Origin: Paenibacillus mangrovi
Lineage (GTDB): Bacteria; Bacillota; Bacilli; Paenibacillales; Paenibacillaceae
DNA: 64,000 bases
NCBI RefSeq assembly: GCF_022898935.1
Contig: NZ_JALIRP010000005.1
Span: forward strand, 186,001 to 250,000
Direction of reading: 5' to 3'
Of the stretch, positions 8,916 to 16,905 are shown piece after piece. The stretch's first letter is position 1. Each line of letters starts with the position of its first letter. The notes under the pieces are model-generated. The model was not told where the DNA came from, did no database searches, and saw only the letters and a list, made by a program, of their open reading frames with translations. The position numbers and the translations under genes are program-made.

Positions 8916-9225
8916 ATTATTCCTCCGTTTCATTTACTTGTGTTACCTATTTCAATTTTACCAGTCAATAAGTCGTTTCTAATCTCATTTAAAACATCTA
9001 AAATTTCGTCACGATTCCCCTTAAGATGATGTGAATTTAAGTCTCACTTTACTTGCTTATATTCCTAATTTCTATTTTTCGATCAAAAATCCTCCGAAAC
9101 TTAAAGCATTACAGTCTTCCATAAGGGCAGCTGTTGAAAACTACAGAATAAGATCCTCAGCATAATCGCCTTCGGTGTTCCAACGAGAATTCAAAGTCTA
9201 TTGCCTTCGTATGTACTTTTGCGTA

Positions 9226-9252
9226 AGCCGCCTGCTTTCAGGCGGTTTTTTA
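9226..9252 (+). terminator. orphan terminator hairpin
   Basis: CCGCCTG and CAGGCGG form a perfect 7-bp stem around CTTT, followed by a T-run. No upstream plus-strand gene is visible, so it may be a remnant or the end of an unrecognised short transcript. Confidence 0.65.
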
Positions 9253-9291
9253 GTTGTTTTTCCTCTCTAACAATCCTCATCACTGCTCGAT

Positions 9292-9345
9292 TTGAATCCA
9301 TCCCAGCTTTTGTAATATAATCATTCTGACTACGCGGTCAAAATG
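9292..9345 (+). promoter_or_regulatory. promoter and palindromic operator of the yerO-like gene
   Basis: TTGAAT at 9292-9297 and a perfect TATAAT at 9316-9321 are 18 bp apart. Directly after the -10 lies an inverted repeat, CATTCTGAC (9322-9330) and GTCAAAATG (9337-9345), with one mismatch and a 6-bp centre. It would cover the transcription start, as expected for a TetR-type repressor. Confidence 0.7.
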
Positions 9346-9380
9346 AGAACCGAAGCGTTCAGAAAGGAGTGAATGTTCAA

Positions 9381-10301
9381 TTGTCTGAGAAACTGGCGGA
9401 CAAAAAGAAACAGATCCTGAAGACTGCCCTGCAGCTGTTTTCCACCAAAGGGATCTCCTCTACCTCCATGCAGGAAATCGCAGAATACTGCGGGATGTCC
9501 AAAGGGAGCCTTTATTTGCATTTCAAGTCCAAGGAAGAGCTTGAGAAAAGCATTTATCTTTACTGTGAAGGAATGGTCCGTGACAGTATCATGCAGGTGG
9601 AGCAGGAGCATCTTCTAACTCCTAAAGAGCAACTTCACAAGCAGGTCGAAGTTCTTCTAAACCGCCTGGTCGAGCTGCGTGAATTCGTCATCATGCAGCT
9701 GCGCGATCAGCACACAAGCGGCAAAATGCCCGGGCTGAACGAATGCATCCGCGAAAAGCATATCCACAGGCTGCATTGGTTCCACAACAAACTGGTTATG
9801 ATCTACGGGCAGGAAATTCAGCCTCATACCATGGATCTTACCATGTTCGTTACCGGAATGCTCGGCGGATATGTCCGCACGCTGATGGTTCCGGGACTGC
9901 CGCTGAATGTGCGCAGAATGGCCGAGCATCTGATCACCTTGCTGGATGACGTAGTCGCAAGCACGCTTCGCGAACGCAGGGAGCCGCTGATCTCCACGGA
10001 GATCTGGTCACAATGGATGGAGAAGTATATGGAGAATCCCGATCGCACGCGGCATCCGCTGATGGTCACCAAGCAGATGAAGGACCTTCTCAAAGAGATC
10101 TCCATGGATGAAGCGAGTCGTGAATTTGCCCTCGAATCCATTCAGATTATTGAGAAGGAACTGCTGGACATCGAGCCGCGTAAAGCCATTCTATCGGGAA
10201 TGATGAGCAATCTGGAGCAAATTCCAGAGCTATCGCCGCTTAGCGAAGAACTGAAGGAAATTTACCAGCTGTATGTGAACTCAAGAACTGACCGTACTTG
10301 A
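9381..10301 (+). CDS. yerO: TetR family regulator, YerO-like
   Basis: A 306-aa protein with a typical N-terminal TetR domain (residues about 8-55, TSMQEIAEYCGMSKGSLYLHFKSKEEL) but longer than most TetR proteins because of an extended C-terminus. B. subtilis YerO has the same layout and lies next to swrC (yerP), as here. I prefer the TTG at 9381, 11 nt after AAAGGAG; a GTG at 9369 overlaps that site. The RND exporter starts 76 bp downstream. A role as repressor of the exporter is inferred from position. Confidence 0.8.
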   Translation: MSEKLADKKKQILKTALQLFSTKGISSTSMQEIAEYCGMSKGSLYLHFKSKEELEKSIYLYCEGMVRDSIMQVEQEHLLTPKEQLHKQVEVLLNRLVELREFVIMQLRDQHTSGKMPGLNECIREKHIHRLHWFHNKLVMIYGQEIQPHTMDLTMFVTGMLGGYVRTLMVPGLPLNVRRMAEHLITLLDDVVASTLRERREPLISTEIWSQWMEKYMENPDRTRHPLMVTKQMKDLLKEISMDEASREFALESIQIIEKELLDIEPRKAILSGMMSNLEQIPELSPLSEELKEIYQLYVNSRTDRT

Positions 10302-10377
10302 ACGTATTTTAGAGATTTTGCCAAAGTGCATATCATCCGCAATTCGAAAGGTATAGAGAGGAGTAGAAACCTGCCAA

Positions 10378-13300
10378 ATGAAAGGTATTATTAATTTTTC
10401 ACTTAACAATAAATTTGCCATCTGGATTCTGACGGTCATCGTTGCCGTAGCCGGGCTGTACAGCGGCCTGTCGATGAAGCAGGAAACGATACCGAACATT
10501 AACGTTCCGTTCCTGAGTGTTACCGCAGTCTATCCCGGAGCGGCCCCCGAGGGCGTCGTACAGGATGTAACCATTCCGCTCGAGCAAAGGCTGCGTAATG
10601 TGGACGGCGTGAAGACCGTTAACTCCACCTCGATGGAGAACGCCGCCAACATTGCATTGGAATTCGACTACGGAACGGATCTGGACCAGGCAACCGCGGC
10701 TGTCCGCGAAGCACTGAATGAGGTGACCTTGCCTGAAGGAGTTCAGAAACCTACCATCACAAAATTCAGCATGAGTTCCTTCCCTGTCGTATCGCTTAGT
10801 GCCTCTGATGACTCGGGCGATCTGGAGAAGCTGACCCAAACAGTCGAGAACCAGGTCGAACCTGCTCTCGAAAAGATTCCTGGCGTAGCTTCCGTTTCCA
10901 TTTCGGGTCAATATGTCAAAGAAGTACAACTGAAGTTCAATAAGGAAAAGATGGCTCAGCTCGGACTTTCTGAGGATACAGTCAAGGGTATTATTCAAGG
11001 CTCTTCCATCCGTGTTCCATTAGGACTCTTCAACCTGGACCAATCCTCCAAAGCCGTTGTGGTGGACGGGAATATCATCACCCTGGATGATTTGAAGAAC
11101 CTGGCGATCCCTGTTGTTCCTAATGCGGGAGGAGCAGCTTCCGGTGGAGCTCAAGGTCAAGGTTCCCCTGCCGGCGCAGCCGGAATGGAAACAGGCGCCC
11201 CAGGGGCTGCCCCAAGCTCGAAAGCAGGTACAGCCGGCGGTGCAGCCGTACAAAGCAGCGCTGCTCAAGGCATTCCAGCCGGCATTCCAGCCGGCATTCC
11301 GACCGTGAAACTTAGCGATATCGCGGATATCCAGGTCGTCGGTAATGCGGAATCCGTATCCCGTACGAATGGTAAACAATCTATCGGTCTGCAGATCATT
11401 AAGGATAACGATGCCAACACCGTAGATATCGTCAATGCCGTTAAGGATAAGGCTAAGGAACTCGAAGGCGAGTTCCAGGGCATGAACCTGACCGTAATGC
11501 TCGACCAAGGCAAGCCGATCGAAGATTCCGTATCTACGATGATGAGCAAAGCCGTATTCGGCGCATTGTTCGCCGTCCTCATCATCCTGATCTTCCTGAG
11601 AAACATCCGCTCCACCATCATCTCGATTTTGTCCATCCCGATCTCCCTGCTGATCGCTCTTCTGATTCTGTGGAGAATGGACATCACATTGAACATGATG
11701 ACCTTGGGCGCGATGACGGTAGCCATTGGGCGGGTGGTCGATGACTCCATCGTCGTAATCGAGAATATTTATAGACGGATGACCAGCGGCGGGGAGAAGC
11801 TGCGCGGCCGTGAGCTGGTTCGTGAAGCAACACGCGAAATGTTCTTGCCGATCATGTCTTCAACCATCGTAACGATTGCCGTTTTCCTGCCGCTTGCTTT
11901 CGTCAGCGGTATGGTCGGCGAGATGTTTATGCCGTTTGCGCTCACGATCGTCTTCGCCCTGTCGGCTTCTCTGCTGATTGCGATTACCCTCGTGCCGATG
12001 CTCGCGCATTCTCTGTTCAAAAAAGGCGTCAAACCATCTAAAAAGCAAGATCACGACAAACCGGGTAAAATGGCCCTCGGCTATCAGCGTATCCTGAATT
12101 GGGCGCTGTCCCATAAGCTGATCACCTTTGGACTGGCAGTCATCCTGCTCGTTTCGAGTCTCTTCCTGACACCGCTCATTGGTACCAGATTCATGCCGGA
12201 ACAGGAAGACAAATATGTGATGGTAACCTACACTCCAGAGCCGGGAGCCCAGCTTGAAACCGTTGAGCAGCGTGCGCTGGATGCCGAAAAATATATTCTC
12301 GGGCAGCCAGACGTGGATAAAATGCAGTACTCCATAGGGGGAAGCGGCAACCCGATGGGTGGATCCCCTAACTCCGGAGTCTTCTACGTTGAATACAAGC
12401 AAGACACTAAAGATTTTGAAGACGTGAAGAAGAATTTGGTCGAAGGACTGCAGAAACAGGTCACCAAAGGTGAATGGAAAATGATGGATATGACCGGCGG
12501 TATGGGTGGAAGCAAACTCAGCGTCAGCGTATTCGGCAACAGCCTGGATGACATCAAGCCGGTGTCGGATCAGATTCTGAAGCTCGTTCAAGCCGACACG
12601 AAAGATTTTGAAAATGCCACAACCAGCCTGTCCAAAACCTATGACCAGTACACCATTGTCGCTGATCAGCAAAAGCTGAGCTCGCTGGGGCTCACCGCAG
12701 GTCAGATTGCCATGAAGCTCAGTCCAGTACGGGAACGCCCGGTATTGACAGAGGTCAAGGTCGATGGCAAGGATTACAAGGTATATGTTGAAGCGGACAA
12801 CAAGGTATATAAGAGTGTGGATGATATTTCGAATGAAACGATCACTTCTCCACTGGGTATGGAAGTGCCGATCAAGGATGTGGCCAAGGTTGAGAAGGGA
12901 ACTTCCCCGGATACCATTACACGCACGGATGGTAAAATGGTCGTGAACGTAACAGCCGACATCTTAACATCGAATGTAGGTAAGGCTTCATCCGATCTGC
13001 AAAAGCAAATCGATACAATCAATAAGCCTGACGGTGTAGAGATTAAATTCGGCGGAACAACCGAGCAGATTAATGACACCTTTACTCAGCTCGGCCTTGC
13101 CATGGCAGCTGCCATCGCGATCGTGTATTTCGTGCTCGTCGTAACCTTTGGCGGCGGTCTTGCGCCATTTGCGATCCTGTTCTCCCTGCCGTTCTCCATT
13201 ATCGGTGCGCTCGTCGGCCTATGGATTGCCGGAGAACCGCTCGACGTTTCCTCTCTCATGGGTGCGCTGATGCTGATCGGTATCGTCGTTACGAATGCGA

Positions 13301-13593
13301 TCGTTCTGATCGACCGCGCCATTCACAAGGAACGCGAAGGCTTGTCGACGCGTGAAGCACTGCTCGAAGCAGGCGCAACCCGTCTGCGCCCGATCCTGAT
13401 GACCGCTCTGGCAACCATAGGAGCTCTGCTGCCGCTCGTAAGCGGACTTGAAAACAGTGCGGGGATCATCTCCAAAGGCCTCGGTATTACTGTTATCGGC
13501 GGTCTGATCAGTTCCACGCTGCTGACACTCGTCATCGTACCGGTTGTGTACGAATTCCTGATGAAGTTCCGCAGACCGAAAGTGGAAGATTAA
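10378..13593 (+). CDS. swrC: RND family exporter, SwrC-like
   Basis: A 1071-aa HAE1-type RND transporter: first helix at about residues 10-28, large outer loop, a central helix block with the proton-relay region GRVVDDSIVVIENIYRR, a second outer loop and a final helix block ending FLMKFRRPK. B. subtilis SwrC exports surfactin and supports swarming; the substrate here is unknown. The first outer loop carries a low-complexity Gly/Ala/Ser/Pro insertion (about residues 245-310) with the tandem unit GIPA repeated. The ATG is preceded by GAGGAG at a rather long distance. It lies behind the YerO-like regulator. Confidence 0.92.
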   Translation: MKGIINFSLNNKFAIWILTVIVAVAGLYSGLSMKQETIPNINVPFLSVTAVYPGAAPEGVVQDVTIPLEQRLRNVDGVKTVNSTSMENAANIALEFDYGTDLDQATAAVREALNEVTLPEGVQKPTITKFSMSSFPVVSLSASDDSGDLEKLTQTVENQVEPALEKIPGVASVSISGQYVKEVQLKFNKEKMAQLGLSEDTVKGIIQGSSIRVPLGLFNLDQSSKAVVVDGNIITLDDLKNLAIPVVPNAGGAASGGAQGQGSPAGAAGMETGAPGAAPSSKAGTAGGAAVQSSAAQGIPAGIPAGIPTVKLSDIADIQVVGNAESVSRTNGKQSIGLQIIKDNDANTVDIVNAVKDKAKELEGEFQGMNLTVMLDQGKPIEDSVSTMMSKAVFGALFAVLIILIFLRNIRSTIISILSIPISLLIALLILWRMDITLNMMTLGAMTVAIGRVVDDSIVVIENIYRRMTSGGEKLRGRELVREATREMFLPIMSSTIVTIAVFLPLAFVSGMVGEMFMPFALTIVFALSASLLIAITLVPMLAHSLFKKGVKPSKKQDHDKPGKMALGYQRILNWALSHKLITFGLAVILLVSSLFLTPLIGTRFMPEQEDKYVMVTYTPEPGAQLETVEQRALDAEKYILGQPDVDKMQYSIGGSGNPMGGSPNSGVFYVEYKQDTKDFEDVKKNLVEGLQKQVTKGEWKMMDMTGGMGGSKLSVSVFGNSLDDIKPVSDQILKLVQADTKDFENATTSLSKTYDQYTIVADQQKLSSLGLTAGQIAMKLSPVRERPVLTEVKVDGKDYKVYVEADNKVYKSVDDISNETITSPLGMEVPIKDVAKVEKGTSPDTITRTDGKMVVNVTADILTSNVGKASSDLQKQIDTINKPDGVEIKFGGTTEQINDTFTQLGLAMAAAIAIVYFVLVVTFGGGLAPFAILFSLPFSIIGALVGLWIAGEPLDVSSLMGALMLIGIVVTNAIVLIDRAIHKEREGLSTREALLEAGATRLRPILMTALATIGALLPLVSGLENSAGIISKGLGITVIGGLISSTLLTLVIVPVVYEFLMKFRRPKVED

Positions 13594-13616
13594 GATTTGA
13601 AGATTGGCTTGCAAAA

Positions 13617-13663
13617 CAAAAGGACGCGTTCCTTCCCACCCGGGAGGGAACGCGTCCTTTTTA
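13617..13663. terminator. bidirectional terminator between swrC and the TorD-like gene
   Basis: AAAAGGACGCGTTCC and its exact complement form a 15-bp stem with poly-A and poly-T flanks, between convergent genes. Confidence 0.9.
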
Positions 13664-13697
13664 CTGATTGCCCTTAACACGTATTTCGTGATCTTTT

Positions 13698-14384
13698 TTA
13701 TGTGAGATCTTTCCGCAGCAAGCGAAGCATCTGTAGATCGTAAGGGATAAATTCTCCTACGATATGCCCGATTTCCCGGTACAGCGGGGTACGGGCGAGT
13801 GCAATTAGCTCATTCGATAGGCGCGGTGTCCATTTCATCAAATGATTTTCCAAAAAGTCAATTTGTGTATCGAGCCACATCAGCCGGGACTCCGGCAAGC
13901 CTTGCGCATCATCCATATGCTCCCCGGCCACGGCGATAAACTCCAGCTCAATGGCAAGATGGTCATCCGTTTCGCTCTGCAGCTTGTTAAATACAATGCC
14001 GCAGCCAGCATAGGCTTCCCGGATATTCTGCAAGCAGCGCTGACCGCTGCGCTGATCCGCTGCACAGTATATGCTTTCACAGATGCAGGGAAGCAGCGCA
14101 TCCGGGCCGGCAAACAGCCGTTCATACTCTAAAGTCTCGGTCTGGCATACTTTAGACAGCTCACAAGGCTCTAGCTCACCCAAATATTCCTGCAGACGCC
14201 TCCCCCCTTCGGTCAAAGCCAGCTCCTCACGGAGCGCAGCCTGCCGCTGCCACGGAGCCATTAGCGATAAGCTCGGCGAATTCCCCGAAAAATCGATGAG
14301 CAGCTGGTATACCCATCCTCTTCCCTGAAGCCAGCGGGTTCCTTCTGTGGTGTCCAGCAGCCTCTCACTAGCTGTCGTCGTCAT
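13698..14384 (-). CDS. TorD/DmsD-family molybdoenzyme chaperone
   Basis: A 228-aa, mostly helical cytoplasmic protein. It matches the TorD/NarJ-type chaperones that bind apo-molybdoenzymes and guard cofactor loading: the middle block YERLFAGPDALLPCICESIY and the following helical block with DDHLAIELEFIA are characteristic. The ATG at 14382-14384 follows AAAGGAGGA; an earlier in-frame ATG has no such site. It has its own promoter with a perfect Fnr box (14502-14517), so it should be made without oxygen. The client enzyme is not adjacent; the YyaE-like gene 10 kb away is the only molybdoenzyme in the window. Confidence 0.82.
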   Translation of the reverse strand: MTTTASERLLDTTEGTRWLQGRGWVYQLLIDFSGNSPSLSLMAPWQRQAALREELALTEGGRRLQEYLGELEPCELSKVCQTETLEYERLFAGPDALLPCICESIYCAADQRSGQRCLQNIREAYAGCGIVFNKLQSETDDHLAIELEFIAVAGEHMDDAQGLPESRLMWLDTQIDFLENHLMKWTPRLSNELIALARTPLYREIGHIVGEFIPYDLQMLRLLRKDLT

Positions 14385-14474
14385 AGCTGAATCCTCCTTT
14401 ATCAAGGTCCATATCATAATTGTCTCCATTCCTTTTAAAAACTAAAGACAAGATAGCGCTTTCTTCCTGATTTC

Positions 14475-14517
14475 ACCATACCTGAAAATAAGAAGCTCTT
14501 ATGTGACATATTTCACA
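14475..14517 (-). promoter_or_regulatory. Fnr-type promoter of the TorD-like gene
   Basis: TGTGACATATTTCACA at 14502-14517 is a perfect TGTGA-N6-TCACA box. A TATGGT hexamer on the minus strand at 14475-14480 is centred 32 bp from the box centre, which places the box at -41.5, the class II activator position. The leader to the ATG would be about 84 nt. Confidence 0.8.
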
Positions 14518-14551
14518 ACGCAATACGGATCCACTCTGATTATTTCAAATT

Positions 14552-14588
14552 TTAATGTAAAGTTCAAATATTAATGAAAAGTTCAAAT
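14552..14588. repeat. 19-bp-spaced direct repeat
   Basis: TTAATGTAAAGTTCAAAT (14552-14569) and TTAATGAAAAGTTCAAAT (14571-14588) differ at one of 18 positions. They lie upstream of the Fnr box of the TorD-like gene and just downstream of mobA. A regulator-binding role is possible but unproven. Confidence 0.55.
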
Positions 14589-14614
14589 TTCGGAAGACCG
14601 TGTTCTATAGATAT

Positions 14615-14640
14615 AAAAAAAGGGGCGCCTTAGCGTCCCG
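14615..14640 (-). terminator. terminator of mobA
   Basis: On the minus strand GGGACGC and GCGCCCC pair around TAAG, which includes the mobA stop codon, and seven T follow. This separates mobA from the TorD-like gene. Confidence 0.75.
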
Positions 14641-15274
14641 CCTCTTGATCCTCCTGCTTTTTCAGTACCAGATTGTAATCCTCCGGGCTATTCATATTAA
14701 AGAATACATGGCCGGGATTCATGCCTGTTTCCTTGAATAGAGCCTCTTCCGAAATGTACCGGACCTGCAGCTGTGCAAGCCAGTCGGTCATTCTGAGCTT
14801 TCCAGACCTGAGCGACTCTTCAAGAGCGGGGAGAGAGCTGACATGATATGCCGCCAGCAGGGGCTGCACTCTTCCTTCTTCCAGGGGGACAACGGCCTGG
14901 TACTCTATCCCACCTGCAGGAGCGGTTTGCGACTCATGGACCGTCTTTGTAAGATAATGGATCAGATCCGAAGACACGAAGGGCATATCGCAAGCAGCCA
15001 CGATGATCCACGGCGTCTTGGCTGCCTGTAGTGCTGCATGAATGCCGGACAAAGGTCCTTGTCCCGGAAAGCGGTCCTCTACGATCTCCTTGCCAAGCTC
15101 AAGGTAGGCTTCACGGTCGTTCGACGCAATGAGTACATCCTGAACCACACTGGACATGGCATTCATGATGGTGTCGATGACCCTTTCCCGGCCGACGGCA
15201 AGAAGTGCTTTATTTTTTCCCATCCGGCTCGACTTTCCTCCTGCCAGTATCACACCTGTTATCTCTTTACCCAT
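14630..15274 (-). CDS. mobA: molybdenum cofactor guanylyltransferase
   Basis: A 214-aa nucleotidyltransferase that links GMP to molybdopterin to make the bis-MGD precursor used by DMSO-reductase-family enzymes. The nucleotide-binding signature LAGGKSSRMGKNKALL is at residues 10-25, GPLSGIHAAL and ACDMPFVS follow at the expected distances. The ATG is preceded by AAGGAAGTGG. It is the first of two minus-strand molybdoenzyme-related genes with the TorD-like chaperone, but a terminator lies between them. Confidence 0.93.
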   Translation of the reverse strand: MGKEITGVILAGGKSSRMGKNKALLAVGRERVIDTIMNAMSSVVQDVLIASNDREAYLELGKEIVEDRFPGQGPLSGIHAALQAAKTPWIIVAACDMPFVSSDLIHYLTKTVHESQTAPAGGIEYQAVVPLEEGRVQPLLAAYHVSSLPALEESLRSGKLRMTDWLAQLQVRYISEEALFKETGMNPGHVFFNMNSPEDYNLVLKKQEDQEAGR

Positions 15275-15472
15275 TTTGGAACCACTTCCTTATACAACCT
15301 TTTTTAGTTTAAGAATGTTCGCGAATCCAAGACATTAATCGTTTAAAAAACTTTCAATTGGATACTTTAACAATTATTGGTTTGTATCCCTTTTCAACAA
15401 ATGATAAAGTGAGAATGGCGACTCTAAAATAGCCGCTGTCGATTAGCATTCGGTCGGAAAGGAATGTGCAAT

Positions 15473-16711
15473 GTGCAGGATACTGTAAAAAAACAGTCCA
15501 GGCTGCTACCACTTAAGGCTTTTAACTTTTTAATCTACGGCACAATGGTGATCTTCACCAGCTTTTTTCAATTATACCTGCAGGATGCAGGCATGAACAA
15601 ACAGGAAATCGGCAGCTTGATCGCACTGGGTCCCCTTGTATCTCTGATCGCTAATCCTTTCTGGAGATTTTGGAGTGACCGTCTGCATAATGCAAGACGT
15701 ATTCTGTTGTTTATGATGACCGGAACCCTTCTGCTCATTCAAATTATCTTTCATGTGAGTACGTACAATATGATGTATCTGGCGATGATTCTTTTTTTCT
15801 TTTTTCAGAGCCCGCTCTTCGCTCAGAGCAACACGCTTATTCTGGGATATATTGCGGATACGCCTCAGAAATTCGGCACCTTCCGGAATTGGGGCTCCAT
15901 TGGTTGGGCGATCGTCGCCGTAACGGCGGGTCTGCTCATTGACCGGATTGGCATATCGCACCTGTCGTTCCTGGTTACCGGTATTCTTCTACTTGCCATC
16001 GGTACCATTCTGATGCTTCCCCCGCTGAGAGCAGCTTCAGAGACACCGCCAATCCGCCTGAGAGGCTTCGGCAAATTTGCCATTAACCGCTATTTCGTCG
16101 CTTTTATTCTGCTTGGCATACTGGTCTCCGTACCTAATGCGATGAATAATACATTCTTGTCTCTGTATATAACGGAACTCGGCGGCTCCAAGACGATGGT
16201 CGGTTTCGCCGTGTTCCTTTCGTCCATTCTCGAGGTCGCTGTGCTCGTGCTTTTTCACCGCTACCTGAAACGCTCTCTCTCCACCCTGATCGGCTGCTTG
16301 GCCGTGGTGAGTGTGCTCTTCTGCATACGGTGGCTGCTCATGGCAGATGCCACGCAGCCGCTGCAGGTTGCGTTTATTCAAATCATGCACTGTATTACAT
16401 TCGGCGGATACTTTTACGTCGGAACCCAGGTGGTCAGTCTGCTGGTGCCTCCGGTGCACCGTGCCTCGGCGCATTCCCTCTTCACCTTAACTTGGGGCGG
16501 CCTCTCCACTATGGTTGGCAGTTTGGCCGGCGGCTGGCTGTTCCAGAATTTTGGCGGCCAGGCCATGTACAACACAGCCTTTTTACTGGCGATGTTCGGA
16601 GCCATCGGCTTTGGCCTCATGTGGTACTGGCTGCGGATTCAGGGGCATCACCCGAAGCCGGATTCACCTGAAGATGATGAGCTGGATGATCAGCTCGAAG
16701 AATACCACTAA
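15473..16711 (+). CDS. MFS transporter (nucleoside/sugar-permease-like)
   Basis: A 412-aa protein with about 12 membrane helices. The N-terminal half resembles the MFS_1_like group (FFQLYLQDAGMNKQEIGSLIALGPLVSL, then NPFWRFWSDR), which includes putative sugar or nucleoside permeases such as B. subtilis YwbF. The C-terminus is a short acidic tail. I prefer the GTG at 15473, 10 nt after AAAGG; an ATG at 15464 is only one base from that site. The substrate cannot be read from sequence. Confidence 0.82.
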   Translation: MQDTVKKQSRLLPLKAFNFLIYGTMVIFTSFFQLYLQDAGMNKQEIGSLIALGPLVSLIANPFWRFWSDRLHNARRILLFMMTGTLLLIQIIFHVSTYNMMYLAMILFFFFQSPLFAQSNTLILGYIADTPQKFGTFRNWGSIGWAIVAVTAGLLIDRIGISHLSFLVTGILLLAIGTILMLPPLRAASETPPIRLRGFGKFAINRYFVAFILLGILVSVPNAMNNTFLSLYITELGGSKTMVGFAVFLSSILEVAVLVLFHRYLKRSLSTLIGCLAVVSVLFCIRWLLMADATQPLQVAFIQIMHCITFGGYFYVGTQVVSLLVPPVHRASAHSLFTLTWGGLSTMVGSLAGGWLFQNFGGQAMYNTAFLLAMFGAIGFGLMWYWLRIQGHHPKPDSPEDDELDDQLEEYH

Positions 16712-16718
16712 AAGAAAC

Positions 16719-16757
16719 AAGCCAGTCCGTAAGAGATCATCTCTTTGGACTGGCTTT
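16719..16757 (+). terminator. terminator of the MFS gene
   Basis: AAGCCAGTCC and GGACTGGCTT form a perfect outer stem, with AAGAGAT and ATCTCTT pairing inside, then a TTTTC tract. Confidence 0.85.
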
Positions 16758-16794
16758 TCTTTTGGGCCCAAGGCTGCTTTAGGAGCCTTATTTC

Positions 16795-16902
16795 TTAAGA
16801 TATAAGAAAGTATAAACTTCGAGGATCTCACATCCTTATATCGCAAGAAAAACTACATCTAAACGCGGTCTGTCTTCTGTGAAGGTACGTCGATAGACGT
16901 TT
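16795..16902 (-). repeat. dispersed 108-nt repeat, copy A
   Basis: Read on the minus strand this block matches 34359-34466 at 103 of 108 positions, with more than 50 consecutive identical bases at its 3' end. It starts directly after the glnS stop codon and lies between the convergent MFS gene and glnS. Internal pairs are possible: GATATAAG with CTTATATC, GGAT with ATCC, and CGTC with GACG. No open reading frame is conserved. A structured mobile repeat or a small RNA are both possible. Confidence 0.85.
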
Positions 16903-16905
16903 TTC

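Larger units (their letters stand above)
8916..9380. other. AT-rich gap without a recognised gene
   Basis: About 460 bases separate the Imm11-like gene from the YerO-type regulator. I see no open frame with a ribosome site. It contains a terminator-like hairpin (9226-9252) with no gene in front of it and, at its right end, the promoter and operator of the regulator (9292-9345). The left part is as AT-rich as the Imm11-like gene and may be decayed foreign DNA. Confidence 0.6.

Noticed and set aside
11270-11306. Short tandem repeats as a CRISPR-like array
   Set aside because: They are 12-bp in-frame repeats coding for GIPA in the RND exporter, without spacers.
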